64,000 bases of DNA. It comes from Hyphochytrium catenoides (lineage: Eukaryota; Sar; Hyphochytriomycetes; Hyphochytriales; Hyphochytriaceae). The position numbers and the translations under genes were made by a program. The notes below the pieces were generated by a model, which was not told the DNA's origin, did not search any database, and worked only from the letters and a program-made list of their open reading frames with translations. This document shows, piece by piece, positions 32,444 through 45,473 of the stretch (positions are counted from its first letter, which is position 1; each line of letters starts with the position of its first letter). Where the stretch lies: the NCBI GenBank assembly GCA_900088475.1, contig FLMG01002914.1, positions 3,475-67,474 of the forward strand. The letters run 5' to 3'.

Positions 32444-34313
32444 AGGCGTAAGGCAAGCGTAACTCTAAGACTAAAGCATCAGAGGCTCTCTTTTCTATAC
32501 AGTTTTCTTACAACTCGAAGTTGCTCTTGTGCCTACAGTCCACTCTTCTGTATGAAAAATCAGTGTCGGATCAGACACCTTCTTGTGCATCACCACCAGG
32601 ACTGCCGGTGCTCGTCAGACCATGCACCGACATTATTCCCTAGCTTTGGTTCAGCTCGTCAGGCCCTCAAAATAGCCATACACGGAGCCAGATACATCTC
32701 CAGCCCACTCAGTGCCTTTCTTTGCCAGGTCGCAGAAGAGGTGATAACTCGAATCATGATCGTTATCAGCTCGTGCCATGCTGTCACGGACACGACGCGG
32801 CAGACATGGAGCTCAACTTCTATAAAAGAGTTGATGTTGCAGCTAATTGCCCACACAAGCTCTTTCCTGTCAGCAGAAGGCCCCCTAACTAGTTTTCCCC
32901 CAATATTCACTCAGCAAACGCCCACTCCCGACGACGGTGGCGTCCTTTTAATCCGTACATGGCCGGCGAAGCTCTCGTCGGGGCTAGTTTTCTTGCAATG
33001 CTCAGCCTGCTCTCTACTTTCCGGCGTACTGCCCGCGCGAACTCCAGAGCTGCTGCTCCACGGTCCTCGATTAGCTTAGCCTAATAGAAAGGCATTGCAG
33101 TAGTAGAGAAAAGCACCTCAGTTCAGCTCCTAGAACACCATGACATTAATCTATCTCTCGCTTGCTATCTCTCCTTCTATAAGCGCAAAATTGCCATGGC
33201 GAATTCCCTGCCTGACGAGACAACGATGTAGGGATATCTTCCAAGTTAGGTAGATGTAAAAGGAGGCTATTAGCTCCTCGCCCGCCTTACATTGGTTCTG
33301 TTTCCCTTATTCCTTTCGATCGTAGAGCATGCCTACTACTAACTCTCAGTGTCATCTTCTTCGCCTACAAGGACTAGGAACTACACTGTTGGAGAGCAGA
33401 GAAGAGACCCTGCTTCCTGGCAGCAAGAGGAGGAGTGACGAGTGACAGTGAGAGTTGGAGTTCAAACGAAAGGAGGAAGCAAGGGACAGCAACAGTTGAT
33501 GCGATCGATGAAGAGAGACGACAGGGAGACGAAGGTAATAAATGACTGCTTGGGTCACAGCACCCTCCTCATCTATTTGCAAGTTTAAGGAGCATGCCAG
33601 ACCTGGCTAGACCACTGCTGGCTGCTCGCGTCTTCGTCTTCAACGTGGGTCCCCTCTCCTCCCCTTCCACATCGATTGCAGAGAGCACTAGCTAATCTTC
33701 ATCTCTCAAGCATCCACCCCTACCAATGTTAGCCATCTCCTGTCAAGCGTCTTGCTTCGGCTGCAACGTCCTGCAGACGAGCCTCTGAAAGCTCAAAACT
33801 GAGCTCTGGCCGAAGAGAAAGATCTGCAGATTTTCAGTGATCTGCAGATGAGTCTGAGCCTATGGACGGCGGCTAACGGCTAGTATCCTTCCTTGGTTCC
33901 CTTCCTTTTTCTGCTTGTCGGTTCTAATAAGCTTTTATACATGATGAAGCTCCGCTGCTGGAGCTGCTGCTGGTCGATCCTCCGCTCATGAGGACGAAGA
34001 TTAATGACTAATAGAGCATGGGAAGCGCAAGCTTAGAAGGACAGGGAAGACAACCGCTCTCGCAATAGTCTCCAGCCTGATAAGTGGTCTTGCTATGCCT
34101 GTATAGTCAATAAGAACCCGAAGAACACGGCGGCTCAGGCTGGCCAGTTGTTTCGTCCTTTATCCCTTCCTGTTGTTAGGCTGTCACGCCAGCCTCTGCC
34201 GCCTCAGTCCTGGCCTCTCTCCTCATAGCTGTCTTAACTTGCGGACTATAGTTGAGTGTCTCATCGTGGCCTTTAAGAGAACGGTAGAGTCCGTGCCAGT
34301 CGGGTTGGGATAG
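32444..34313. other. Intergenic; one unassigned ORF
   Basis: An ATG-initiated + strand ORF of 175 codons (32552-33079) is open but has no signal peptide, domain or recognisable composition and may be chance. The rest (33080-34313) shows nothing; its right end is the CPSF1 promoter. Confidence 0.45.
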
Positions 34314-37300
34314 ATGTCAGACCAGTACCTTTGTTATCGCCAGCTTCAGCCTCCCACGGGCGTGGAACTGGCGGTGAGGGGCCGGCTTACGCAGGATGAA
34401 CAAGATGACCTAATAGTGGCAAAGGCCAACCGCCTGGAGGTCTATCGCATCCACCTTTCAAAGGTGAGACAAGTATAATGTACATGGCGTAGGGAACGAC
34501 CGGAATGGATAGTACGCCTTGACGATACTCGTGTAACTCGCTGCTCTCCTTATTAGCTTCAGCCTGCGCTACACATGTGACTCAGTCACACCTAATGCCT
34601 GCCCATCGCCCTCTTTCTCTTGCCCTCCTAGAACCCACAAGCTACTTTCGGGAACACTTTGGAGCTGGCGGCCAGCTTTACATTTTCAGGGAGGATTGAA
34701 TCTCTCAATGTTGTCACCTTCAAGGATCCGAAGGTACGTGTCTCCACCCGCATGACACTATAGCATGCCCGCTCTTTTTCACACGTCAAAGGTTATTGGG
34801 ACGAGTGCTCTCATGATGTTGTCCGCATACCTTACCAGCGTGTGCTCACTTCTCCTTCATCACTTCTTGCCCTAACGTCCTCCAAGCCACGTGAACGTCA
34901 TCACTTTTTTTTGCTTAAGTACCATATGGTCTCCACTGTTTTCTAGTCTTACTTGTCGCTAACATTCTTCATACAGTGGAAGGGAGACGCAGTACTTCTG
35001 ACCTTTAAGGAGTGCAAGGCCTCTTTGGTTGGCTTTGATAGGAACACAGAGACCCTCGTGACGCTTTCTTTGCATAACTTTGAAGAGGATGGCATGGGCC
35101 CAGGTCTGTCAGGCACCAGTACTGCTGACTTTCGCTCTCTCTGTGCAGTTGCTCGTCCTCCCTTAATATAATGATCGTACTTCAGTACCCTGTCTTCTCT
35201 TCCAATCTGCCTCGTCTTTTCTCCTCCCTTGGCCAGATTGCCGGCTGACTCTTTTCCGCTTCGTGACACCACCACGTCCGCCATATGTTACTTCTGTCCG
35301 AGTCCACCACGCTCTTTTCTCCTGTGCATACTTCTGCAAAGGGAGACTGACCTCCAAAATATCCCCAGGTACAAGCCTTAAAGCCGAGAAGAAGGGCTTT
35401 ATCCAGTTTGGGGGAATAGCAAGTCGTCCCACTATGAGAGTCGATCCGGATCATCGCTGCGCTTCTATGGTGGCTTACAGAGACCAGCTCATCGTCCTTC
35501 CCTTCTCACAGGGCGCCCTTGCTATTGATCTAGATGAGTTGGAGGAAGAGGACGCCCTATTGGCGGTGAGACCGAGTTCTCTTGTTGGCCCTTCCACATC
35601 CCCTTGACTATAAACCTCTGTTAGCCATTTACTTGCTTCACGAAGTGGCGGTAACCTCTTCACTAGAAAGGAACCTGGTCTCACAGTTTTTCGTGGAATC
35701 ACTTGCCGGCAATTTTCTTGGTCATTTTCTGGCAGTCGAACTCACGTCAGCTGTGTTCAGGAGGAGGAGCAGCTAGCCGCTGCTCGTTCAGGAGTCCGAT
35801 TGGGGCGGCGGCGCCGTGCTCTGAAGCACGAGTCCCGAGTTGCTAGCGGAGTTCTGCCACAGCTTGTGAAGATGCCGTATATCATAGAGCTTCGCAAGAT
35901 AGGTGCTCAACAACTTTCTGGGTTATCCCTTGGCCAGTCTTCTGTCGTTCCTTTTTGGTCGCGCTCTTTCTCTCTTGCTTTTCTATCCTCTTCCTGGTTG
36001 ATGTCTAGCTTAGCCTGACCGCACAGCTTACGTTCTAGGTATCAATGGTGCAGTAAAGGACATGGTGTTCCTATCAGGCTACCTCGAACCCACGCTAATG
36101 ATTCTCCATGTGAGTCTAACGAAAGCAGAGGCAGCATAGCGAGTCCCTATCTACGACTCAGTGTTTACATTTCGCTCTACTGATCTTCCTTTATACGCTC
36201 ACTGGAGGAAGAGCATCCCCTTAATGATCCATGTTCCTCTGTTCTCTCCCGATATAGGAGCCTGAACCGACTTGTGCTGGTCGGTTGCCTGCGTTGAAGG
36301 ACTCCCATATGCTTACCTGTCTCTCTCTGAACACAGAGCAAATGTTCCACCCAAAGGTCTGTTCTAAGCTACAAAATCCCTTTACGTTTACAGCGCTGTG
36401 TGTGCCTAGTGGCTCCCATCCAGTGCTGTGCAGCTCTACTCTATTCCATTCGTCGTATGCATCTTGGACTAGTACCCTCGACTGTATCCCCACAGTGTAG
36501 CTGACTCGTTTCCCTACTCTATAACAGATCTGGAGTCGGGAAGGGCTTCCTTACGATTGCCTTCATCTTGTCCCAGTTCCTTCCCCTCTCGGTAAGCTGT
36601 TCCCTACCTGTTCCTCTTTCTGCTGGAGAGCAGTGGCGCACTGTCTTCTGACCCAAAGGCATCTCTGTCTGTCTCCTCAATATAATACATATATATATTG
36701 CTTCGCTCTAGGCGGCGTTGTGGTCGTGTGCAATAGCTCTCTTCTCTACTTTAACCAGAACAGTCAGTGTGGGCTGGACGTGAACGGCTTCTCTAGCTCC
36801 ATTGTCAACCACGATAAGCTGAAAATGGAAAAGAATCCTGTACGTCGTTAGCAGGAAATTACCCCTACCGTCCTCATCTGCATTGAAGAGTCGTCAAAAG
36901 CTCTTAGCTGTCGACCTCTTTGTTCTCAATGGCGGAGACTAGCTGCTGCTTCTGCATCGTAATATGTTCCTACGTCGCTTTGCCTCCTAAAAGTGATTCA
37001 CCTACCTAGATTGGTCCTTGCAATCCCAGGCTACTTAAAATGCAGCTCTTACCCATTTACTATGTTTGCTTTCAGCATAACCTTTTCTTCAATGGTCTCT
37101 TGCCGTGCTTGCTTTTGTCTTACACTTCTACCAGTCTTCAATCTCCAGACGCCAATCAACAAGCGCCTAGTCTCTTCGCAGATCCTTTTCTTCAGTGGTC
37201 TCTTGCCGTGCTCGCTTTTGTCTTACACTTCTACCACTCTTCCATCTCCAGACGCCAATCAACAAGTGCCTAGTCTCTTCGCATTCTGACTTTATCAGCC

Positions 37301-40300
37301 CGGAACACATGCTTATGGCTCTGGAAGATGGAGAGGTAGAGACACACCTATCGCTCTTCCATTAGCTGTTTATTCAGCCTATTCGTCATTTGTAAGCCCG
37401 CGGGGCGATCAACTACTACATTCTAAAGTCCTTTCAGCCTGACAACCACCATTTGGCGCTCCTTGACATTTTCCTTCTGCAGCTTGTAGTAGTGGAGTTC
37501 CAAGCTGTGGCCCTAACAGTTAAGCGCCTGGTGATGACGGTCGCCAGTGCTAGCGTCCTTCCTTCCTGCCTCTGCAGCCTTCCCTCAAGCTCCCTCGTCT
37601 TCTTAGGCTCTACAGTGGGTGATTGCATGCTTATTGGTTATGAGAAGGATGTAAACGACCACAGAGAAGATCGCCAAGAAAACGGGGTTAGTTCAAATAA
37701 CTCCTGCGGCACCATTGAAGAAAGCTCATTTCTCTATTTTATCAGGAGCCTGCGACTAAAAGGCTCAAGACAGATAGGGGTTACACACCAGTGCCAGTCA
37801 CGATTGGCGCAGATGAGGAAGATGACGATGAGCTTTTGTATGGCAGTAGCGCAGGAAGAGGAGGAGGTGCAGCTCAGACGAACGGCGCCGTTAATGCTCC
37901 TTCCACTCTCCCTGGTGCCACCGCTGACGATGACGACGAACTCCTTTACGGCTCCACTTCTGCTTCACTGCCGAGCAATGGAAGGGCTTATGCTGACGAC
38001 GGGCACCAGGCTCAGGTCAATTGCCCAATGACTCAAAAACCGCTCTTGTCCTGCGTCCAGGGACACTCTATTACGCCATTTTCTCTAAGACTCAACATAG
38101 TATGCCCTCACCGCCCCCCTCCCTCTTCGACGTCTCCTGTTTAACCTTTCACGGGTGTCGTCGGGCCTGCTTTTTGTTCTGTCTAGACTTCACATTGTCT
38201 CTAACACCGTCAATCTTGTAACAGAACGGAAAGGATGTCTCTTCTCTCTACCGCTTCAGAGTCGTTGACAGCTTGTTAGGTTTGGGGCCTGTAAACGACT
38301 CCACACTTGGATTCGCGCTGACTCCAGAGGAGGAGGACAGGCTGAAGAGGCAAGGGTACAGTCCCTTGCTGGACATGGTATGCAAAGCACTCAGAAGGTT
38401 TTTCAAGCCCTGCGCTGACATCTCAATCCCTCTCCTCTCGGATCCTTTGTGCTTTTCATATGATTTATAGATTTTGAGCAGTGGGTACGGCAAGAATGGT
38501 GCAGTATCCGTAATAAGGCGAGGTCTCCGGTAAGAGTAGTGCTCCTACGTTTGTTTAACCTCAAGTTCGCCCGGGCGTCTGCTCCCTTCCTCACCATTTT
38601 ACTGACCTGTCAAATATAGGCCCCAGGTTCTAACAGAAGTGGAGCTTACCGGCTGTAGAGCTTTGTGGGCTGTGCAACATCGTCGCGGCTCCGACGGTAG
38701 TCTCGACGAAAGCTCTTTCGCTCACCATCGATAATTGACTCTCGCCATTCTCTGTTCTTGCTCTTGTCTGTCCCCTGTGTCATGTCACTCTCTGTAGAGG
38801 ACGACTTTGACGCGTTCATCGTTCTAAGCCTTGGAACTGCGACAGTGATTTTAAGAGTGCCACGGGTAAGCTATTCGGGTCAGCTCAAACCGCCATCTAC
38901 TGATATGGGTGATAACGCAGGACTTGTCGGAAATGAATGAAGAGGAGGAGTCAGGCTTTTTTACCTCTGGGCCCACATTGGCGGCAGGGAATTTGTTTCA
39001 AGGCCAGCGGATCGTTCAGGTAGAGTTGGATCCTCTCTTATATTTGAGGAAGCACAACCGTCTTGGCTACGTCTAGTGACATTCGAGCAGCCTCGCTATG
39101 GGACTTTGAGGTTCTCTAATCAAACCTTTACGGGTGCTGGAAGGCGTCCTTCGCTATTCTGTTCTCAAACCTCTTCACTCTGTTGCCTGAAAAGTTCGGC
39201 AACCTTCTATTGGCCTGCTTCTTTTTGTCGTGATCAGTCCTCGTTGGACTTATCGTCTTGGCGTATACTTTTCCTTCGCTCAGGTCTTCCGTGAGGGAGT
39301 TCGTCTTCTCTCTGGCCCTGAGGTAGTGCAGGAGCTGGTTCTTCGCGATGATATGGAGGTGGGAGGACTGGAGGTGCCGACTTCAGTCAGCATCACTTCC
39401 GTGGACCTCCTTGATCCTTTTATCATTCTTCTTCTTTCCGATGGGTCGCTTAGACTCATGGCAGCTGATGACGGTGAGTTCTGTTCCCCGCATTCCCAGT
39501 TCCACTCCCATACTCTCTATTTCCTCCACTTTACTAGTTCCACGCCATGTTGGCGTCATTCGACTTTTTAGAACATTCCGTACCTAAGAATTGCGGGTCG
39601 GGAGATAGTAGAAGAGGAGAGAGAGGGATAGTGTGGCTGCGTACGTCTGACCACATCTCCGAGTTAGCTTCTTTTGCCGTTTTGAATGGTGCTAGAATTA
39701 GAGCTTGTTGAGAGAATTCTGTTAGCTTCGTCTCCATAGCCTCTGAAGCTGGACAATTACTTTTCTCCCCATACTGTCACTGCCTTTGCAGACGACATGG
39801 AGTTGCTCCCCTCTATTCCAGAGATAGCAAATCCTGAAGATCCAATTACTGCGGCTTCACTGTTCTATGACACTGCTGGCATTGTAAAAAGAGTACGTGC
39901 CGATCGCCAGCTCACAGTTAGGCTGGTCTATGAAACTCCATGCGAAGACTGACTTGATCTTGTTGCGTCCTTTGCTTCCATGGCCATTATATAAAATCGG
40001 GAACTCTGTTGTTCTTGAAGTGCAAGTTTCACAGTAAGGCAAAAGCAGCCGCTGTCGAGCAGAAGGAGATGAACGGTCCGACTCCTCCCGCTTCTGCTTC
40101 AGCGGCAATTCCGAGTGACGATGAAGATGACGAATTATACGGTACGGCGCCGCCACAGCAGGAACAGCAGGAAGCTCCATCGCCCCGTGGTCAGCCGGAG
40201 GAGCAGGAAGCTGAGGAAGGTAGGATATGGATCCACTTCTGCTTCGACGATACACCTCTCCTCTGGTTCTCGGCATTGTGTCGCAATTGTGGTTGTCTCC

Positions 40301-43300
40301 TTGTGTCAGGGTCTGCTTCCACGTGAATAGGCACTCTGTTGTTTTGATTGGTTGGTCTTCTTTGATGAGGGCTTCACGCTTCGCTCTGAATCTTGCTTAA
40401 CTGTCAGAGGATGCAGGGGACACGACCTCCGTTCTGTGTGCCATAACAAGAGACTCGGGGTCCTTTGAGCTGTACACGCTGCCAGACTTTGTCCTGCTCT
40501 TCAGAGGAAAAGATGCTGTCTCCGGTCCTCTGCTTTTAAGTAATTCTCTTCAAGAGAAGGTTGAAGCGCAAGAACAAGTTCCGGACGATCTTCCCAGAGT
40601 AAGTCTTCCTATCTTGATGCATCCACTGTCTCGTTCTCTACCTTTATCTTGTGTCCTACGTGGGGAAATCCCCACCTCAAACCTTTATACAGGCTTTTAC
40701 TCTATGTCTTTCTCATCAGCTGCTAGAGCTAACCCTGTTCTTTTGCTTATGACAGGTAGTGGACGTTCTCCTTCACGAGGTAGGACCGTCTTCTAGGCGA
40801 CTCCCTGAGCCAGCCTTCTTGAAGATGTGCTTACTACTATATTTGACGAATGGAGACACACTAGTCTATAAAATGAGGGAGACAGAGGAGTGTCTGTCCT
40901 TCCGACGTATGACTTCCATAGACAACATTAGCAGACCATATATCCCGACGAACACAGTCTCAGGGAAGCTTCCACAAAGAGCAGCTAAGGCAGGGACGGC
41001 CGGTAGTAACAACAAGAATTCAGGAGGGGTAAACGGAACAGGGCCATCGGTTTCGTCATCTTCCTCTCAAGCGGGTTCTGGAAAGGCTAGCTCTACTGGA
41101 GGAGGATGGAGAACCGCCTTTAGATACCCTATGTTCTCCCGCTTTGATGATGTCAATGGGCGAAGCGGAGTCTTCTTCAGAGGATTCCGGCCCTCGTGGA
41201 TTCTAAGTGAGCGAGGAGCGCTACAAATACTACCGCTTGGAGGTAAAAGATATGGGTTAAAAATTTTTGTTGCTTTTGCTATGACGATCTTTGTGTATGT
41301 CTATACGAATATATGGACCAGCTCAGTCAGTTCTGCCAATAGAGCTTGGTGTTCCTTCTGGACCTAGTCAGGAAGGGTGTCCTCCCTGTGTAGCTTTTCG
41401 CCTGAAGCTCAATTTCAGATATATTCGGCTGTCAGCTTAGATGATGCGACCTGTGTTTGTTTTCCTTCAGTAGCCCACGCTCTATCTGTGCCTTGAACAA
41501 AGTTCTTTATAGTGAGTCGTCCGCTTACCTGTCCGCCATGTTTTCTGACATTCTTATCACCATTTTAGGGGTGGCGACAGCGTCGTCCTCTCAAGGCGGA
41601 GGTCCTCGTGCCGGCCCACTTGCCATTCCGGTGCCTTGTTTCTCATCCTTCCATCACGCTGACTGTCCCTTCGGGTTCATCTATTTCCACAGCAGTGGTG
41701 CTCTTAGATTCTGTCAGCTGCCTTCGGTAAGAAGCCCTTCCAATGTCTCTTTCTCTCGTTGTTGGTAGGATCGCTAGGTCCTCGACTCTCTCCTCACAAG
41801 AGTTATCGCATGTCATACTCCCTCCTCCCCTTGTCATCAGCCGTCAGACTACCTACCGTGGACTTGTATTGGCTACCCACCCATTCTTAGCCCCGCCTGC
41901 TATTACTAACGTACTACGTATCCTCAGTTGGCCGAAGCGGCTGCGATGGGCGAGGGCACGCTCACGGCTCAGAAGGTCCCCTTGCGCGCCACCCCACTAA
42001 AGTCTGTTTTCCTTGGACATGGTGGAGTAGGAGGTGTAGCGGAGGCACTACGTATTCCATGCTACGCCGTTTTGTTGGCACACCAGGTGCCCTGGGAACC
42101 CGAAGAGGAAGAAGAAGTAGAGGCCGAAGATCCGACACAGGAGGAGGTAGGGAGAGCCTAAATATTGCTGTTTTTAAGGGTTCGGTGCGGAGTTAGGACG
42201 CTAACCTGTGAGGTTGACGACGAAGGACTAGAAGAATACGGGAAGGAGTTGACTATGGGCTGCAAAGTGACTCCACATGGGGAGAGTGAGATACAGATTG
42301 CCATAGAGATGCTTATGAGGCTCACCCTACAGGGGGACACCATCAACCAGCAGAAGACTGAAAAAGCGAAGGAGTTGATGGAGCCAGATGAACTTGGGCC
42401 ACCGATGTTAACTATGGACAGACACGAAATCAGGTGAACTGCACATCACTTCGGCCAAAAGTATCTCGGCTCTCTCACTTATGCTCCTTGCAGTTACGAG
42501 ATTTATCCCTGCTCTCTCCAAAGTATACTTACTGGCTTCTACCCTTAGTATCCTTCTGATAGTTGCCTCCAAAGGTCTGCAAAAAGTGGGCTTAGCATCA
42601 ATGGCTTTAATGGGCGCATTTCTTTAGGCTTATCCGTAATGACGGGTTTAATGCGCAACCAGTACACTCCGAGGAGCTGCAGCGGTACGAACAGGGGCTA
42701 GCGATGAGGCTTCTCTCCCTTGTGGACCAAGAGAAGGTGAGCTGGAGCAGCGCCCTGGTGCCAACTTTGCTAGAAATGGCTTGAACATTACCCATCTGCG
42801 AGCCTCCTGCATCAGCGAGCTGCATGGCTCTCTTACGTCCTGGCTGTGAATGGTTCCGTATCGCGACTTCTTGTCATAAGCGCAAAACCCCTTACTAGTT
42901 GCCTCGATGACTTATTTTTTTAACTTTTTTATCATGAGCTCACGTTTGGTCGCAATCTAGGAGGCATCTAACCTCAAAACAGATAAGAAAGGGGCTACAG
43001 GTCCAGGCAAAAGTACCAAACCTCAAGGAAAGCCCTACCTCGCCGTCGGAACAGGTAAAGAGAAATAGCGGGGACCAAAGCAGAAGGGAAAGGAAAGCTT
43101 CAATGAACCATGCACTGGCGTCCGTCTTCACTCTCCTAGACTCTGGGGAGACTATTCCATTGTGACAGAAGCCCCATTCCTGTCTTGGCCCTACTTGCTT
43201 AATCACCTCCAATGCTTTAGGCTTTTTGACCCCTAAGGGAGAAGACGAAGCCTCCCGCGGCCGCATCATTATCTATGAGCTGGACTATGCCCAGTACACT

Positions 43301-45054
43301 GACGCTGAAGGCGGAGTAGGAGAGAAGACCCCTAAACTTAGGAAGGTCAGTCTATGGTGCAGGCTCGGTTATGAACCCAAAGAGGAAAAGGTTATCAACG
43401 GACTCGACTAGGTGACATGAGCAATCCATAGTGGCAAAGCGGAGAGCCAGTACAAAGCGCACCGGACTGGACACTGTCCTGCCTTGCCTCGTTTGGCTTG
43501 TCTTATTACAGATAGTCCTTAATCTCGTCTTATCTTGTCTTAGGCTTATGAAAAGGAACACAAGCAAGGCTCGGTCTCTGCCATCGCGCAGATGGGTCCT
43601 TATGTGCTAATAGCTGTGGGGCCGAAAATTATCGTTCACTCATGGAAGAAAGAACAGCTTGTTCCTTGCGCGTTCTATGACGCTCAAGTAAGTGTTGAGA
43701 CCCAGCGACCCGATAGCCACTCAGCGTCTTCTCTTGAATAGGCTCCTTTTGGTCTCCTGAAGGACTAAAAAGTTGATGTTCCTAGATCTATATTTCCACC
43801 ATTCGCGTCATCAAGGACTTCGTCATGTATGGAGATGTCATGAAGAGTGTCCATTTCCTTCGCTGGAGGGAAAGAGAGAGAGCTCTTATCTTGCTGGGTA
43901 CGTCGACTGTTATGTCTCCCCCTGGGCGTCAGACCTCCTGATCCCTCTGCCGGCCAATGATGAATCTTAGGCAAAGACTACGAGCCGCTCTCTGTCTTTG
44001 GTGCCGACTATCTAGTTGATGACCGCACCCTGGGCCTCCTGGTGGCTGACTCACAGCAGAATATTCAAGTCTTTCATTACGCTCCTAGGAGTGTGGACAG
44101 TCGAGGAGGGCAAAAGCTACTATGCAGAGCAGACTTTCATCTAGGTAACGTCCATGTTATCTTCTTGGTCCTTATTTGGATTCTTGCCTTCCTTACCGTG
44201 CCCACACTTTACCTGGACTGTGAAGCAGCTCTGCCTCGGCCGGGGCGCACACGCTTATCAGCCAAGCAACTATCAGCCAAGCAACTACTGGCTTCCTTTT
44301 CTAAAACTTGTTGATTGCACCCGTTGGGTCTCTTTCTTTTGAGGTCTAGGTCTTCATTGACTTGTGAACTAAGTGATAACCAAACTTCCAGGCTCTTCAG
44401 TCGCCAATTTTGTCCGGCATCGAGTGACCCAACTGACGCCAAGGCACAAGAAGAACCGCTACTCTCTTGTTTTTGGAAACCTGGACGGCGGGCTAGGCGC
44501 CTTCATCCCTCTACCTGAGGGCATCTACCGTCGTCTATTCACCCTGCAGACAATCATGGTCAACGCACTGCCGCACAACGGAGGTAAGAGACAGGACGAC
44601 TAAAGGTTCAAAGAGTTAGCGTATACCGCAATAGCTGACTATTCCTCCCATATGGTCGCTATCGCTCCTTAACAGGGATGAACCCCAGGGCATATCGTCA
44701 GTTCAAGCCTCGGACTTACCTATTCCGGCACCTCAGAAGGTTTGCAGTTGCTGCTGCCTCTACTTGCCGCAAGGATCTAGTTTTTTCTGCGTGCTTTTCT
44801 CCTAGTTGCCTGGAGTTTGAACACCTTTGGCCTCACCTTCACTTGTTCAGTCTACGGGTTCTAAGCCGGTGCCTGCGCCCTATCCTAATGCCATCATTCC
44901 TGTTGACAGGAACGTGATCGATGGGGAAGTAGTTTGGCGGTTTGTTACTTTGGACCGTCAATCGCAGCAAGAGCTGGCCTCGGCCATTGGCACCACTCCT
45001 GATACGATCATACAGAATCTTCTAGAAATAGACCTCAGTCTAGGGTTCCTGTAA
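34314..45054 (+). CDS. CPSF1: Cleavage and polyadenylation specificity factor subunit 1 (CPSF160/Cft1), more than 20 exons
   Basis: About 10.7 kb of short exons. The first four are 34314-34463, 34632-34733, 34977-35103 and 35369-35565, in phase. The ATG starts MSDQYLCYRQLQPPTGVEL, matching the PPTG start of the family. Other family landmarks in order: MRVDPDHRCASMVAYRDQL (35420s), LSGYLEPTLMIL (36060s), GGVVVVCNSSLLYFNQ (36715s), a LVFLGSTVGDCMLIGYEKD block (37600s), acidic DDDELLYG (37830s, 37940s) and DDELYG (40130s) inserts, SGVFFRGFRPSWILSERGAL (41170s), DCPFGFIYF (41665s), GRIIIYELDYA (43265s), DVMKSVHFLRWRERERALI (43840s), LLCRADFHLG (44120s), YSLVFGNLDGGLGAFIPLP (44460s), and the end LASAIGTTPDTIIQNLLEID. 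CPSF160 is the scaffold of the mRNA polyadenylation complex, holding WDR33 and CPSF30 for AAUAAA recognition. Borders of the remaining exons were not all fixed. Confidence 0.95.
37081..37286. repeat. Tandem duplication (2 x 103 bp) inside a CPSF1 intron
   Basis: CCTTTTCTTCAATGGTCTCT at 37081 and CCTTTTCTTCAGTGGTCTCT at 37184 begin two copies that match at all but about eight positions. It lies between the exon ending near 36839 and the small exon encoding SPEHMLMALEDGE (about 37300-37337). Confidence 0.9.
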
Positions 45055-45473
45055 GTGACAGACCAGTCGAGGCTAACTATATCTTGGTTCCGGAAGTCGT
45101 GCCTCTGGAAGGAACTTCGGGACAAGGGCTAACGCTGCTGAAGACTTTAAACAAGACCAACAAGGGTGGTGACCCTTCAATAGCTCTGAAGAGGCAGCAA
45201 GTAGTCATACGAGTGATCTCTTCCCCATATATTATAGAAGGAGTCTTGTTGGAGACTACTGAGGAGCCTCACTCAACTCAGCAGAAATCTTCGTACCCTC
45301 GGGCCCTCTCTTATTAACAACTCTATCAGCAAGCTGAAGCATTCCTACACAGCGAAAGGGAAAGCTTTCTTCCTCCGTTGTGCTATCTCCGTTGTGCTAT
45401 AGCGGCGAGACCCGTGTGCTGAATGGCTGCTTCTCAGGGTAGGCGAACCCAAATATAAATAATAAATAGGACG
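45055..45473. other. Spacer between convergent CPSF1 and AAA genes
   Basis: 3' UTR space. A + strand frame different from CPSF1's stays open to a TAA at 45315-45317 and reads rather protein-like (VIRVISSPYIIEGVLLET), but it has no ATG start and is not called as a gene. Confidence 0.5.

Noticed and set aside
32552-33079. 175-codon + strand ORF with ATG
   Set aside because: No signal, domain or family resemblance; could be real but cannot be supported beyond openness.
39857-40276. 139-codon - strand ORF
   Set aside because: Antisense to CPSF1 exons encoding the acidic DDELYG insert; a shadow.
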